Origin: Campylobacter massiliensis
GTDB taxonomy: Bacteria > Campylobacterota > Campylobacteria > Campylobacterales > Campylobacteraceae
Direction: 5' to 3'
DNA: 64,000 bases
Assembly (NCBI RefSeq): GCF_014253065.1
Contig: NZ_JACLZK010000002.1
Coordinates: 496,001-560,000 of the forward strand
Position 1 is the stretch's first letter, and each line of letters starts with the position of its first letter. Below the pieces are notes generated by a model. That model saw nothing but the letters and a program-made list of their open reading frames with translations, was not told where the DNA came from and did not search any database. Of the stretch, positions 54,989 to 63,755 are shown in pieces. The translations under genes were made by a program, and so were the position numbers.

Positions 54989-55310
54989 AAGGCATGGCGA
55001 TAAGCCGAGTTCTGTCGTGAGTGATTATTTATCTACTCCAAATTTTACAATTTGGCTCTAGCGAAGGGTTTGACATAAGACTCAAAACCATCCCTTCTTG
55101 CTGCGAGTTGGGTTTATATAGCCGCCGCGCTTGCACGCCGCGCTGGTGGGCTCTTACCCCGCCGTTTCACCTTTACCGCCTAAGCGGCAGTCTGCTTTCT
55201 GTTACACTGTCCCTTGGGTCGCCCCAGCCATCCGTTAGATGGAACTCCGTCTTATTGCAGCTCGGACTTTCCTCTTTTGCCTACGCAAAAGCAATCACTT
55301 GCCATACCTT
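54989..55310 (-). ncRNA. rnpB: RNase P RNA (class A)
   Basis: Catalytic RNA that matures tRNA 5' ends. On the minus strand the 5' AAGGTATGGC pairs with the 3' GCCATGCCTT as helix P1. Conserved core strings are GAGGAAAGTCCGAGCT, GGGGCGACCCAAGGGACAG in parts, ACAGAAAGCAG, AGGTGAAACGGC and AGAACTCGGCTTAT. Followed by a short U-run. The ends are approximate. A TATAAT lies just upstream of the 5' end. Confidence 0.95.
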
Positions 55311-55317
55311 GGGCGCG

Positions 55318-55323
55318 ATTATA
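55318..55323 (-). promoter_or_regulatory. -10 box of rnpB
   Basis: TATAAT on the minus strand, about 7 bases before the predicted RNA start near 55311. No recognisable -35. Confidence 0.75.
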
Positions 55324-55476
55324 ACTTTTTCGGGTTTAAGGATAGCTTTTGGAGCATTTGCCACGTTTAGCGTGATTTTCATAAATTTAGCCGCTTTGCA
55401 AAAAACTGGTGCTTTTAAATTTCTGCAGCTTTTGCGTCAAATTTTATATCAAGAAAACTCCGCATAGGTTTTAGCA

Positions 55477-56598
55477 TCATCTTCTATCCTTTTTAAAAAA
55501 TTCCTCTATCATTTTTTGATTACAGTCCTGTATCCAAGTGGTCTCGTTTTTATTACACATCCAAAACGGACCGCCGGATTCCGGACCCAAAGCATTAGTT
55601 AAGGCTTGAATCAGCCAAGAGTGATAAGACTCGTAGATGTATGTATTGTCGGCTAGTATCTTGCCCGTATTTCTGTCTTTTATTAGTCCGCCGTAGTTAA
55701 ATCCCATGCCTATTATCTTATCAAACATAGTTTTTATATTAGGCTTTTCCTCTATGATAGCATACGGATATTTTATGATAAGCTCGGCAGACGCTATCTC
55801 ATCTTCATTGATTTCTTTGCGAGCTACGCATTTGTCTTTGTAGATTTGTTTGTAGTATTCCATCTTTTTATCTACGTCTTGCAATCTATCTACAACCCAC
55901 TCTATTTGATAGTCGTCCCACGTAAATACTTTGCCGTTCCTACTAATAGGGTTTGGGCTTTTGTATCGCTCTTGCACTATTTTTATTATTTTGTCTACTA
56001 CTATTCTTTGCTGCTGCGGGTAGCTCTTTTTTCTCTCTTCATTATCAAACCAGGCATTATAATATATCTCTTTATACTCGCTAGGTTTTGAATGGTATTC
56101 ATCGTAAAGTTGTTTGAACTCGCGATAAGGTATTTTTTTATCGGATAAGTATTTTTTTAGTTCTTCATCTACTGACATAAAACAATTACTTGAAGTATCG
56201 TTATCTACGTAAACTCTAAAAATTTTACCGTTATTAGGGCTATCTTCCGCTTGAACTCCATAATCTATATAGTCCAAATCGCCGTTTATCAGCATCGTAA
56301 AAGCAATGTCTTTAGTATATTGCGACGATAATTGATTTACTTCAGGAAACCACCTATCAAATTTCTTTTCTCCTGCATAATATGCTCTGATAGCTGGTTT
56401 CTCGTAGACGTTTATCTTGCCGTATAAATTTCCGTAGTAATGAAATATGGCCGAGGTTATAAACCCGTCTGCGAAAAATACCAAAAACCAAACAAAAAGC
56501 CAAAGCAGTTTGCGTTTGCCTTTGGGGGCGATTAAAGCAACAAAAAAGCTTACGATTAGAAAAATGAGTGCGATTAGAAGTACTGCGGCGTCGTGCAT
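55477..56598 (-). CDS. Low-GC orphan membrane protein, unknown
   Basis: 373 residues. Two N-terminal membrane helices (about 5-25 and 32-52) precede a large hydrophilic domain rich in Tyr, Lys, Asp and Glu (about 55-370). No known motif. Two Cys near the end (WMCNKNETTWIQDC) could form a disulfide. Base composition is clearly more AT-rich than its neighbours and codons such as ATA and TTA are common, which points to transfer. It stands alone between rnpB and a transporter gene. ATG with a weak GATC context. Confidence 0.68.
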   Translation of the reverse strand: MHDAAVLLIALIFLIVSFFVALIAPKGKRKLLWLFVWFLVFFADGFITSAIFHYYGNLYGKINVYEKPAIRAYYAGEKKFDRWFPEVNQLSSQYTKDIAFTMLINGDLDYIDYGVQAEDSPNNGKIFRVYVDNDTSSNCFMSVDEELKKYLSDKKIPYREFKQLYDEYHSKPSEYKEIYYNAWFDNEERKKSYPQQQRIVVDKIIKIVQERYKSPNPISRNGKVFTWDDYQIEWVVDRLQDVDKKMEYYKQIYKDKCVARKEINEDEIASAELIIKYPYAIIEEKPNIKTMFDKIIGMGFNYGGLIKDRNTGKILADNTYIYESYHSWLIQALTNALGPESGGPFWMCNKNETTWIQDCNQKMIEEFFKKDRR

Positions 56599-56650
56599 AT
56601 CTGATCCTTTTTAAAAGCCAAAATTTAAAATACCTACTGCCGTCAAGTAA

Positions 56651-56675
56651 AGCGGCGATGTTTGGTCTCGCCGCT
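56651..56675 (-). terminator. Candidate hairpin behind DMT transporter gene
   Basis: AGCGGCGA at 56651-56658 and TCGCCGCT at 56668-56675, perfect 8-bp stem with a 9-base loop, 38 bases past the stop codon. On the minus strand it is followed only by TTTAC, so termination is plausible but weak. Confidence 0.55.
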
Positions 56676-56713
56676 AGTTTTAAATTTTAGCTAAATTTGG
56701 CTTCAAATTTAGG

Positions 56714-57595
56714 TTATTTTGCCGCTACGCTTGCTCGCTCGTAGTGTGCGATGATTTTATTATGAATCAGTAGCGAGATATAAATCACAGCACCGCCTAG
56801 GCAGAGTCTTAGTATATCCGCATCCTTATGCCAAAATACTAAATTTACGATGATGGCCGCAGGTATGAGAGCGTTGTTCATGATAGCTAGGGTGCCGCTA
56901 TCTACCTCGCATGCGCCTTTGTTCCATAAAAAGTATCCAAGACCGCTAGCTCCGATGCCAAGCCACAGTAGTACGGCGCTCTGGGTTAGGTCGAGATTGA
57001 TTTTTTCCGGATTTCCAAACATAGCAAATGCTACGCCCGTAACCGCCGCGGCTCCGACGAAAAAGTAGCCAAAAACCCCTCTTTGCTCGTTAAAATCACG
57101 CTTTTCTAGTAAAAATTTATACGCGCTCTGTCCGACGCCAAAGCATAAATTTGCCCCTTGCACGAGCAAAAATCCATGCCAAAAGCCGCTGTTTACGTTG
57201 CCGTACTTGATGATGAGCGCACCCAAAACCGCCGTGCCCACGCTAAACAGATACAGTAGCCTAAGCCTGCCCGCGAGCACATCGTAAACCACGCTCACGT
57301 AAAACGGCGTAAATATCGTAAAGAGCGCGACCTCGGCGACGCTAAGGTAGGCAAACGAGTTGTAGTAAAAGATATACATCGCGCCGATCTGAACCGCGCC
57401 GATCGCGGCTACTTTGGCGTAGAGGGCGAGGTTTTTCGCGGCAAAATCCTTAATCATAAAGGGCAAAAATACGCCAAGCGCAAGCACGACGCGCGAAAAC
57501 GCGGCGAAGTAGCTATCCACTCTCCCCGCCAAAAACTCGCCGATGAGGCTAAAGCTAAACGCCCAAAGCACCGTAACAAAGATTAATTTTTTCAC
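56714..57595 (-). CDS. DMT-superfamily (EamA) transporter
   Basis: Inner-membrane permease of 293 residues with ten helices in two EamA repeats (first starts LIFVTVLWAFSFSLIGEFLAG, second near GFWHGFLLVQGANLCFG). Likely exports a metabolite; substrate unknown. GTG start with GGAG. It differs clearly from the RarD protein at 31311. Confidence 0.87.
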   Translation of the reverse strand: MKKLIFVTVLWAFSFSLIGEFLAGRVDSYFAAFSRVVLALGVFLPFMIKDFAAKNLALYAKVAAIGAVQIGAMYIFYYNSFAYLSVAEVALFTIFTPFYVSVVYDVLAGRLRLLYLFSVGTAVLGALIIKYGNVNSGFWHGFLLVQGANLCFGVGQSAYKFLLEKRDFNEQRGVFGYFFVGAAAVTGVAFAMFGNPEKINLDLTQSAVLLWLGIGASGLGYFLWNKGACEVDSGTLAIMNNALIPAAIIVNLVFWHKDADILRLCLGGAVIYISLLIHNKIIAHYERASVAAK

Positions 57596-57844
57596 ACATT
57601 CTCCATTTTGAGTTAAATTTCGTCTGAAATGGTAGCAAAATAGTCTTAAATTTGGCGGATTTTACGGCGATAATCTGAGAAATTTACGCAGAAACGGGGC
57701 GTGTAAATTTGGGGCTATTTTGCATTTTTGCGTGCTAAATTTTACTTGCGATTAGGACTTTACTTTCTTTTGCTAAATTCAAATTAGTGCATCGCCGCCG
57801 ACTCAAATTTAGCCGCAAAATCAATAAAACATCGGAGGCTAAAT

Positions 57845-58504
57845 TTAACTCAAAAATCCCCGCATCATGTATGCACCGGCTGCGCCCGCATCCTTGACCT
57901 CGCCTAAATTTTCAAAATTTATCCCGCCGATAGCGTAGTTTTTTATGCTTAGCCTCTCGAAAATCCCCCGCAAAAATTTAAGCCCCCTGCCCTGCTCGGG
58001 CGCGTGAGACGGCGTATCAAAAATATGCCCCGCCACGACGTAGTTAGCACCGAGGTCTTGCGCCGCTAGAGCCTGGTCTAAAGAGTGTACCGAAACGCCG
58101 ATTTTGAGATTTTGCATCAAATTCGGCGCATAAACGCCGCTAATTTCATCTTTATCCGCACGGACGCTACCTGATTTTACCAAATTTAAATCCGCTAAAT
58201 TTACAGCCCGCTTGCCGCCTGATGCCATAAATTTAGCAAAAGGCAGATGCAGTTCGCTCGTGCCAAGCCTACTTACGACGCTTGTGTGAGTATGCAAAAC
58301 GAGCCGCGTGCCGGAATCGCACTCGGCGATAATTTCAAGCGTTTTGCGGGCTAAATTTTCGTATTCGTCCTCTGGCAAATCGCTCTCCCTGAGCAAAATT
58401 TTATCCGCCTTGCCGCCCTGCGCTACGCGCCTAACGTCCGCGAAAAAATCCTCGCTCAAGCGGCGGCTCGTCACCCAAACAAGCTCAAATTTACCAAAAT
58501 CCAT
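57845..58504 (-). CDS. thiE: ThiE/TenI-family thiamine phosphate synthase-like protein
   Basis: About 219 residues of the ThiE/TenI barrel family. ThiE joins thiazole and pyrimidine phosphates; TenI tautomerises the thiazole. Seen are LLRESDLPEDEYENLAR, SVHSLDQALAAQDLGANYVVAGH in parts, HIFDTPSHAPEQGRGL and IGGINFENLGEV. The N-terminus lacks the usual pyrimidine-binding QLRxK and reads KILLRE, so a TenI-like role is possible. It follows thiH. I use ATG 58504 behind GGAGTAGGGG. Confidence 0.78.
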   Translation of the reverse strand: MDFGKFELVWVTSRRLSEDFFADVRRVAQGGKADKILLRESDLPEDEYENLARKTLEIIAECDSGTRLVLHTHTSVVSRLGTSELHLPFAKFMASGGKRAVNLADLNLVKSGSVRADKDEISGVYAPNLMQNLKIGVSVHSLDQALAAQDLGANYVVAGHIFDTPSHAPEQGRGLKFLRGIFERLSIKNYAIGGINFENLGEVKDAGAAGAYMMRGFLS

Positions 58505-58568
58505 CACCCCTACTCCAAAAAGCTAAATTTTACGTTCGCAAAAACGCGCGACCGATAGCCGACCGACC

Positions 58569-59720
58569 TCAAACGTAAATATGCTCGCTCATCACGGGCT
58601 GTAAATTTAGCCCTCGCACGGCGCCCAGTATCTCATCAACCGAGCGCGCATCGCTGATCTCAAACTGCTCGTCGCCTTTTTTGGCCTTATCCGAGTGCGT
58701 CCCCACGCCAGTGCTAACGCCGGCTGAAATTTTGTTCGCGGCGACTGCGATGACGCCGTCTCTAAATCGCGCCGACTCGCGCGTGGAGATCGTGATATTT
58801 GTGTAGGGCAAAAAGAGACGGTACGCGCAGATGACCTGAAATAGCGCCTTTTCATCGACGTCCCTCGGGCCGACGTGGGCCTTGTTAATCGCGGGGCGCA
58901 GGCGCGGACAAGATAGCGCGATCTCGGCGTGCGGGTACTTTTGCTGGATGAGATGCGCGTGCAGCGCGGTGGCTAGAGCATCCTTTCTAAAGTCGTCAAG
59001 GCCCAAAAGCGCGGCAAATCCGACGCTGCGCATACCGCCCATGAGAGCGCGCTCCTGGGCGTGAAAGCGGTAGGCAAACGAGCGCTTGACGCCGCCCAGA
59101 TGAAATCTCGCATACGCAGCAGGGCCATAAGTCTCCTGGAAAACCACGACGTAGTCCGCGCCGCAACCGTGCAAAAACGCGTATTCGTCGGCATTTAGCG
59201 GATAGATCTCGACGCCGATGTTGCTAAAAAGCCTAGACGCCTCCTTGCAAACCTCGCCGATGTAGCCTAGGTCGCTTTTTTTCGCGCTTTCGCCGGTCAG
59301 GATAAGCACGTCTTTTAGCCCGCTTTTTGCGATATTTGCTAGCTCCGTCGCCGCCTCGTCCGCCTTTAGCCGCACGCGCGAGATCTTGTTTTTCGAGCTA
59401 AAGCCGCAGTATACGCAGTCGCTATCGCAAAAATTTGAGATATAAAGCGGAGTAAAAAACTGCACCGAGTTGCCAAACTGCCTGCGCGTCCTATCTCGCG
59501 CCGCCTCAGCCATCTCGCCTAAAAATGCGCCCGCAGCAGGGCTTAGAAGCGCTTTTAGGCCCTCCACGCTTAGATTTTCTTCACCAAGAGCGCGCTTTAC
59601 GCTGAGGGCGTCAAATTTCTCGTAGTCGTAGCCCTCTCGCGCGGCTAGCACCCGCCGCATCAGCGTTTCGTCGATACGCTGGGCGTCCGCCGCATACTCC
59701 ATCACGTCTATATTTTTCAA
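58569..59720 (-). CDS. thiH: 2-iminoacetate synthase, radical SAM
   Basis: Cleaves tyrosine to dehydroglycine for the thiamine thiazole. 383 residues. The radical SAM cluster is Cys98-DSD-Cys102-VY-Cys105-GFSSK. Typical are LILTGESAKKSDLGYI, EIYPLNADEYAFLHGCGADYV in pieces, and FQETY. The TTG start has GGAGA upstream. Presence of ThiH in place of ThiO means anaerobic thiazole synthesis from tyrosine. Confidence 0.94.
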   Translation of the reverse strand: MKNIDVMEYAADAQRIDETLMRRVLAAREGYDYEKFDALSVKRALGEENLSVEGLKALLSPAAGAFLGEMAEAARDRTRRQFGNSVQFFTPLYISNFCDSDCVYCGFSSKNKISRVRLKADEAATELANIAKSGLKDVLILTGESAKKSDLGYIGEVCKEASRLFSNIGVEIYPLNADEYAFLHGCGADYVVVFQETYGPAAYARFHLGGVKRSFAYRFHAQERALMGGMRSVGFAALLGLDDFRKDALATALHAHLIQQKYPHAEIALSCPRLRPAINKAHVGPRDVDEKALFQVICAYRLFLPYTNITISTRESARFRDGVIAVAANKISAGVSTGVGTHSDKAKKGDEQFEISDARSVDEILGAVRGLNLQPVMSEHIYV

Positions 59721-59899
59721 ATATTTCTCCGTTTTTTCGTCTAAATTTTAGGCGTTAAATTTGATAGTTTTTATGGCGCGAGGCGGCAAATTTGACGCGC
59801 TAAGACCCGCACCTTTACGGCGCTAAATTTAAAACTCGGCAAATTTATCAAATTTAAAATTCGCAGAATTTAACGAGGCAAATTTAATCCTCGCCCGCC

Positions 59900-59936
59900 T
59901 CAAATTTGACGCCGTTTTTCATGCCGTCAAATTTGA
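59900..59936 (-). terminator. AAATTT hairpin behind thiG
   Basis: TCAAATTTGACG at 59900-59911 and CGTCAAATTTGA at 59925-59936 are perfect 12-bp arms, 8 bases past the thiG stop codon. It lies in the 224-base gap between thiG and thiH and may reduce readthrough. Confidence 0.6.
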
Positions 59937-59944
59937 AGTCGAAT

Positions 59945-60721
59945 TTACTCCAAAAATCCCGTCAGCGGACTCGACGCCCGCGCGCTATCGCTTACGCCCC
60001 CAAGCCCGGATAGATACGCCAGCCTACCCGCCCGGATCGCCAGCGCAAAGGCACGCGCCATCGTTTTTACGTCGCCAGCAGTCGCGATAGCGGTGTTTGC
60101 CATCACGGCCGCACAGCCCATCTGCATCGCTTCGCATGCCTGCGCGGGGCTGCCGATGCCAGCATCCACGATCACGGGCAGGTCTATCTCGGCGAGCAAA
60201 ATTTTGATAAATTCACGCGTACAAAGGCCTTTGTTCGTCCCGATCGGAGCGCCCAGCGGCATCACGCACGCAGCCCCAGCCGACGCCAGATCGCGCGCGA
60301 CGTTTAGATCGGGATACATATAGGGCATCACGACAAAGCCCATGCTTGCGAGCTTTTCGGTCGCTTTTATCGTCTCGTAGTTATCGGGCAGCAGGTATTT
60401 GCTGTCTCTGATGACCTCAACCTTGACAAGATCGCCGCAACCGGCCTCGCGCGCTAGCTTTGCTATACGCACGCACTCATCGGCGTTTCTAGCGCCTGAG
60501 GTGTTTGGTAGTAGCGTCACGCCCTTTGGGATAAAGTCCAGGATATTTTCGATCCCGCCCTCGTTCACGCGCCGAAGCGCTAGCGTGACGATCTGCGCGC
60601 CCGCCTCGTGCACTGCGGCCTCCAAAAGAGGTAGCGAAAATTTACCCGACCCCAGGATAAAGCGCGAGCTAAATTTATGCCCGCCAAGTTCTAAAATATC
60701 GTCTTTTTCGTAATTTTTCAT
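59945..60721 (-). CDS. thiG: Thiazole synthase
   Basis: Forms the thiazole ring from deoxyxylulose phosphate, dehydroglycine and ThiS thiocarboxylate. 258 residues. [11 protein letters not shown] near the N-terminus, the imine-forming Lys in [21 protein letters not shown] and [18 protein letters not shown]. One base after thiS, so coupled. Confidence 0.95.
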   Translation of the reverse strand: MKNYEKDDILELGGHKFSSRFILGSGKFSLPLLEAAVHEAGAQIVTLALRRVNEGGIENILDFIPKGVTLLPNTSGARNADECVRIAKLAREAGCGDLVKVEVIRDSKYLLPDNYETIKATEKLASMGFVVMPYMYPDLNVARDLASAGAACVMPLGAPIGTNKGLCTREFIKILLAEIDLPVIVDAGIGSPAQACEAMQMGCAAVMANTAIATAGDVKTMARAFALAIRAGRLAYLSGLGGVSDSARASSPLTGFLE

Positions 60722-60722
60722 C

Positions 60723-60917
60723 TCAGCCTCCGCCTACAAAATGCACTATCTCGGCCGAGTCGCAGTCTCGTAGCACCGTATCAAATTTATCTTTTGGCAA
60801 GATTTCGCCGTTTAGCTCGACTGCGATGCGCTCAGGTTTTAGTCCCTTTGCGGCGAGCAGCTGCGCTACGGTTTTGCCGATAAATTCGCCCTCGTCTTTG
60901 CCGTTTATTTTTAGCAT
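60723..60917 (-). CDS. thiS: Sulfur carrier protein ThiS
   Basis: 64-residue ubiquitin-like carrier that brings sulfur to Thi[12 protein letters not shown] in the middle and the C-terminal VGGG tail, whose Gly-Gly end is thiocarboxylated. First gene of the thiamine group. ThiF, which adenylates this tail, is not next to it here although it is in C. jejuni. Confidence 0.93.
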   Translation of the reverse strand: MLKINGKDEGEFIGKTVAQLLAAKGLKPERIAVELNGEILPKDKFDTVLRDCDSAEIVHFVGGG

Positions 60918-61005
60918 TTTCTTTCCGTTTTATTAAATTTAGCGTGCCCTTGCGGGTCAAATTTCGCGCTGCGTAAGCTCGCGATTATACCTCTTTTTGC
61001 TAAAT

Positions 61006-63237
61006 TTAAGCCAAATTTTTCATCGCCAGCGTGCAGGCGGCAAGCCCGTAAAAAGCGACGCAAAGGCTAACGGCTAGTCCAAAAACGCTAACTGCGGGCG
61101 TCTGGCTAAAACTAAGCGCAAAAAACGAGATAAAGCTCGTGATAAACGCGGCAAATATCCCAAATACGCGCTCCCGCCGCGATAAGTCCTCGTTCAGCGC
61201 AAAGATGAGATAATCGATCCCGACCGCGCTTGCCAAGATAAGCCCGAAAATCGCAAAAATATTTACGTGAACGCCAAGCGCCGCAAAACCGCAAAGCACG
61301 GCTAGCACGCCAAGCGTGATGACGCTCATGACCAAAAGCGAGCGTGCCGCCCCGAAAAACGCCCACAAAAGCGCAAACGCAAGCAAAAAAGCGCCACCCT
61401 TTAGCACCGCAGCCCAGGCCTTTGCCTCGGTCAAATTTTGATTTAGGACGCCTGCGAAATCCACGCTAAATGCGCCGTTTGCCTTTAAAATTTCATTCGT
61501 TTTCGCACCGCCCGCAAGCCCCTCGGCGTATACCGTGCTGCTGTTTTTACTCGGTAAAAATCGCGTCAAATTTTTCGCCGCGTCAAATTCTAAAATCTCG
61601 CTAATGCCGATAGTTTGCATGTTTGCGATCTTTTCTAGCTCGGATTTTACTAGCTCGCTAGGCAAGCCAAACTGTGCGTAAATTTTAAACATTTCCTCGT
61701 CTTTTACAGTTTCTTTAAAGATATTTTTTACACTTTCTTGCTCGGCGCGGCTTAGGATAAATTTAGAAACAGAGGCGTAGTCTTTAATGAGATTTGCCTG
61801 CTTTAGCTCGCGCATCAGCCGTTTTTCATCGCCGACTAGATCGTCGCCGCCCTTTAGCACGATGACGGAGTTTTGCGGCGCGGCGCCCGTTATCGTGCTG
61901 ATCTTTTTAGACTGCTCCAGTAGCTCGGAGGGCGAGCTTGCGTAGTCTTTGATCTGCTCGGGCGTGCTTAGGCTTTTAAAATTTAGCGCCAAAATTCCCG
62001 CGCAAAGCACAAATGCGGCGAGTAAAATCTTTAAATTTATCACTCCCGCCGCACGCTCGCAAAGTCCCGCAAATTTATCAAAAAACCTTGAAAATACGGC
62101 GCTTTGCGAAAACGTCGCGCCCTCAAATATAAAAGGCAAGCAAAAATATGTAAATAAAAACGCCCCAAGCAGGGTAAATAGCGAAAATATCGCGGTTTGG
62201 CGCAGTAGCTCAAGCGACGAAAAGGCAAAAACGCCGTATCCGCTCATCGTGATGCAAAGCCCGAGCAAGAAAATCTTAAGCATCGGACGCACGCTCGCGG
62301 CAGCCACGGGCGCGTTTTGATTTTTACCCAGCCAGTGTAGCGCAAAATCAAACATGAGGCCCACAAGGCTCGTGCCGATAATCACGACCATGACGCTAAG
62401 GCTCTCGTAGATCAAAAGCGAAGCCGCAAGCCCGCACGCAAAGCCGAAAATCGCGACGAAAACGACGCAAAAAATGCGCAAATTTTTAAACGCGAGCAGC
62501 AAAAAAATCGCGCAAAGGCTAAGCGAAACCGCGCTCATAGCGGCACTTTCTTTGTCGCCGCCCTTTTTTCCATAGGCTCCGTATAGCGCGCCGCAGCTAG
62601 CGTAAGCCTGCACCGCGTCCCCAGCCGCGAGCTCGCGTACGCTTTCATAAAATTTGATCAAATTTCGCGGTTCGTAGCCGGGTTTTAGGCGCGCTTTTAC
62701 GAGGTAAAATTTACCGCTCTCGTGCGCGGCTTCCAGCATCAAATTTGACAAATTTAGGCTGATTTTTGAGCCATCTAAGCTCATGTGCGAGCTTAGGGCG
62801 AAAAAATCATCCTTCGCGTTAAGCGGTTTAAAGGCGAATTGATTAAATAAATTTTGCGCGCTTTGTTTAAAAAACTCGTTTTTATCTTTTACTAAAAGCT
62901 CAAAGGTTTGCTCGTTTAAAAGCGCGATTTTTAGGGCATTTAGCTGGGTTAGATAGGAGGTTAAATTTACGTCCTGCTTCGCGCGGTACTCCTCAAAAAC
63001 TCCGCTTTGCTCGGCTAAAATTTCGCTTTTTTCTAAAAACTCAGGCGAATTTGAAACTAGCAAAAACTCGTTTGAAGCGCTATCTAGCATCGATTTTAGC
63101 GCGGTTTGCTCGGTAGAGTTTTCAAATTTTACTAGAGAAAAAATATCCGCGTTTATCTTTTTCGCGTTTGTAAAACAAACGGCGAGCGCGGCCAAAAACG
63201 CCGCTAAAAAGATAAAAAAACGCGCGGATTTTTTCAT
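61006..63237 (-). CDS. MMPL/RND-type lipid exporter
   Basis: 743 residues, inner-membrane exporter with two six-helix halves. One N-terminal helix (about 5-24) and a large periplasmic loop precede five helices around 225-385; a helix near 405, a second loop, then five helices in the last 150 residues. The helix-4-like segments GLMFDFALHWLGK and GIDYLIFALNEDLSRRE match MMPL proteins. Overlaps the LolA-like gene by ATGA. Exporters of this kind sit beside LolA-like proteins in aryl-polyene and flexirubin clusters, where they are thought to move the lipid-like product outward. Confidence 0.85.
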   Translation of the reverse strand: MKKSARFFIFLAAFLAALAVCFTNAKKINADIFSLVKFENSTEQTALKSMLDSASNEFLLVSNSPEFLEKSEILAEQSGVFEEYRAKQDVNLTSYLTQLNALKIALLNEQTFELLVKDKNEFFKQSAQNLFNQFAFKPLNAKDDFFALSSHMSLDGSKISLNLSNLMLEAAHESGKFYLVKARLKPGYEPRNLIKFYESVRELAAGDAVQAYASCGALYGAYGKKGGDKESAAMSAVSLSLCAIFLLLAFKNLRIFCVVFVAIFGFACGLAASLLIYESLSVMVVIIGTSLVGLMFDFALHWLGKNQNAPVAAASVRPMLKIFLLGLCITMSGYGVFAFSSLELLRQTAIFSLFTLLGAFLFTYFCLPFIFEGATFSQSAVFSRFFDKFAGLCERAAGVINLKILLAAFVLCAGILALNFKSLSTPEQIKDYASSPSELLEQSKKISTITGAAPQNSVIVLKGGDDLVGDEKRLMRELKQANLIKDYASVSKFILSRAEQESVKNIFKETVKDEEMFKIYAQFGLPSELVKSELEKIANMQTIGISEILEFDAAKNLTRFLPSKNSSTVYAEGLAGGAKTNEILKANGAFSVDFAGVLNQNLTEAKAWAAVLKGGAFLLAFALLWAFFGAARSLLVMSVITLGVLAVLCGFAALGVHVNIFAIFGLILASAVGIDYLIFALNEDLSRRERVFGIFAAFITSFISFFALSFSQTPAVSVFGLAVSLCVAFYGLAACTLAMKNLA

Positions 63238-63755
63238 TTTACGTTGTAAAAATCATTTACCGTTTTATCGCCGCTAACCTCGTTTAGCACGATCTTTTTG
63301 ACGAATTTATCGCCTCCGACCAAAATACGCGTAAAGATTTGTTTTAGCAGTACGTTTTTAGGCGTGAGCTCGATTTTCCAGTTGTTTTTGTCGCCTGAGA
63401 TTTTAAAGATAAATTCCTTCTCAAGCTCGGCTTTATCGAGCTTTATGATAGATAAAAAGAGCTTTTTATCAAAATTTTGATCGATTTTTATGAGCTGGTT
63501 GCCGCTTTTTTGAAAGATCCCGCGCTCGTTTATGACGATGCTCACCGCGATCGGGCTTAGCGTGTCGTAGAGCAGCTCGCTTTGGCTGAGTTCAAATTTG
63601 CCGTAGCTTTTAAACTCCACGTTAAAGCCGCTCAAAAACTTCGTCTGAGCGAAATCGCCGCTGATATTTTGCGTTTTGATTTGAGATTTTATCTCGTTAA
63701 AATCAAGCCCCATCAGGCTCGCCGCCAAACTAAAAATTATTGCTATTTTTTTCAT
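63234..63755 (-). CDS. LolA-like outer-membrane lipoprotein carrier
   Basis: 173-residue periplasmic protein with a signal peptide (MKKIAIIFSLAASLMG). A beta-sheet LolA/LolB-like fold is suggested by ISGDFAQTKFLSGFNVEFKSYGKF and NWKIELTPKN. The pairing with an MMPL exporter, coupled by an ATGA overlap, is the layout of the LolA-like proteins in aryl-polyene clusters, so it probably carries that product and not ordinary lipoproteins. Overlaps the thioesterase gene by 26 bases. Confidence 0.78.
   Translation of the reverse strand: MKKIAIIFSLAASLMGLDFNEIKSQIKTQNISGDFAQTKFLSGFNVEFKSYGKFELSQSELLYDTLSPIAVSIVINERGIFQKSGNQLIKIDQNFDKKLFLSIIKLDKAELEKEFIFKISGDKNNWKIELTPKNVLLKQIFTRILVGGDKFVKKIVLNEVSGDKTVNDFYNVK

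Noticed and set aside
55021-55467. A 148-codon plus-strand frame
   Set aside because: It runs antisense through RNase P RNA and has no ribosome site; the RNA structure explains the sequence.
60918-61005. Possible TPP riboswitch before thiS
   Set aside because: Only 88 bases lie between the exporter and thiS genes, and I cannot find the conserved CUGAGA and ACCUGAUC core strings.
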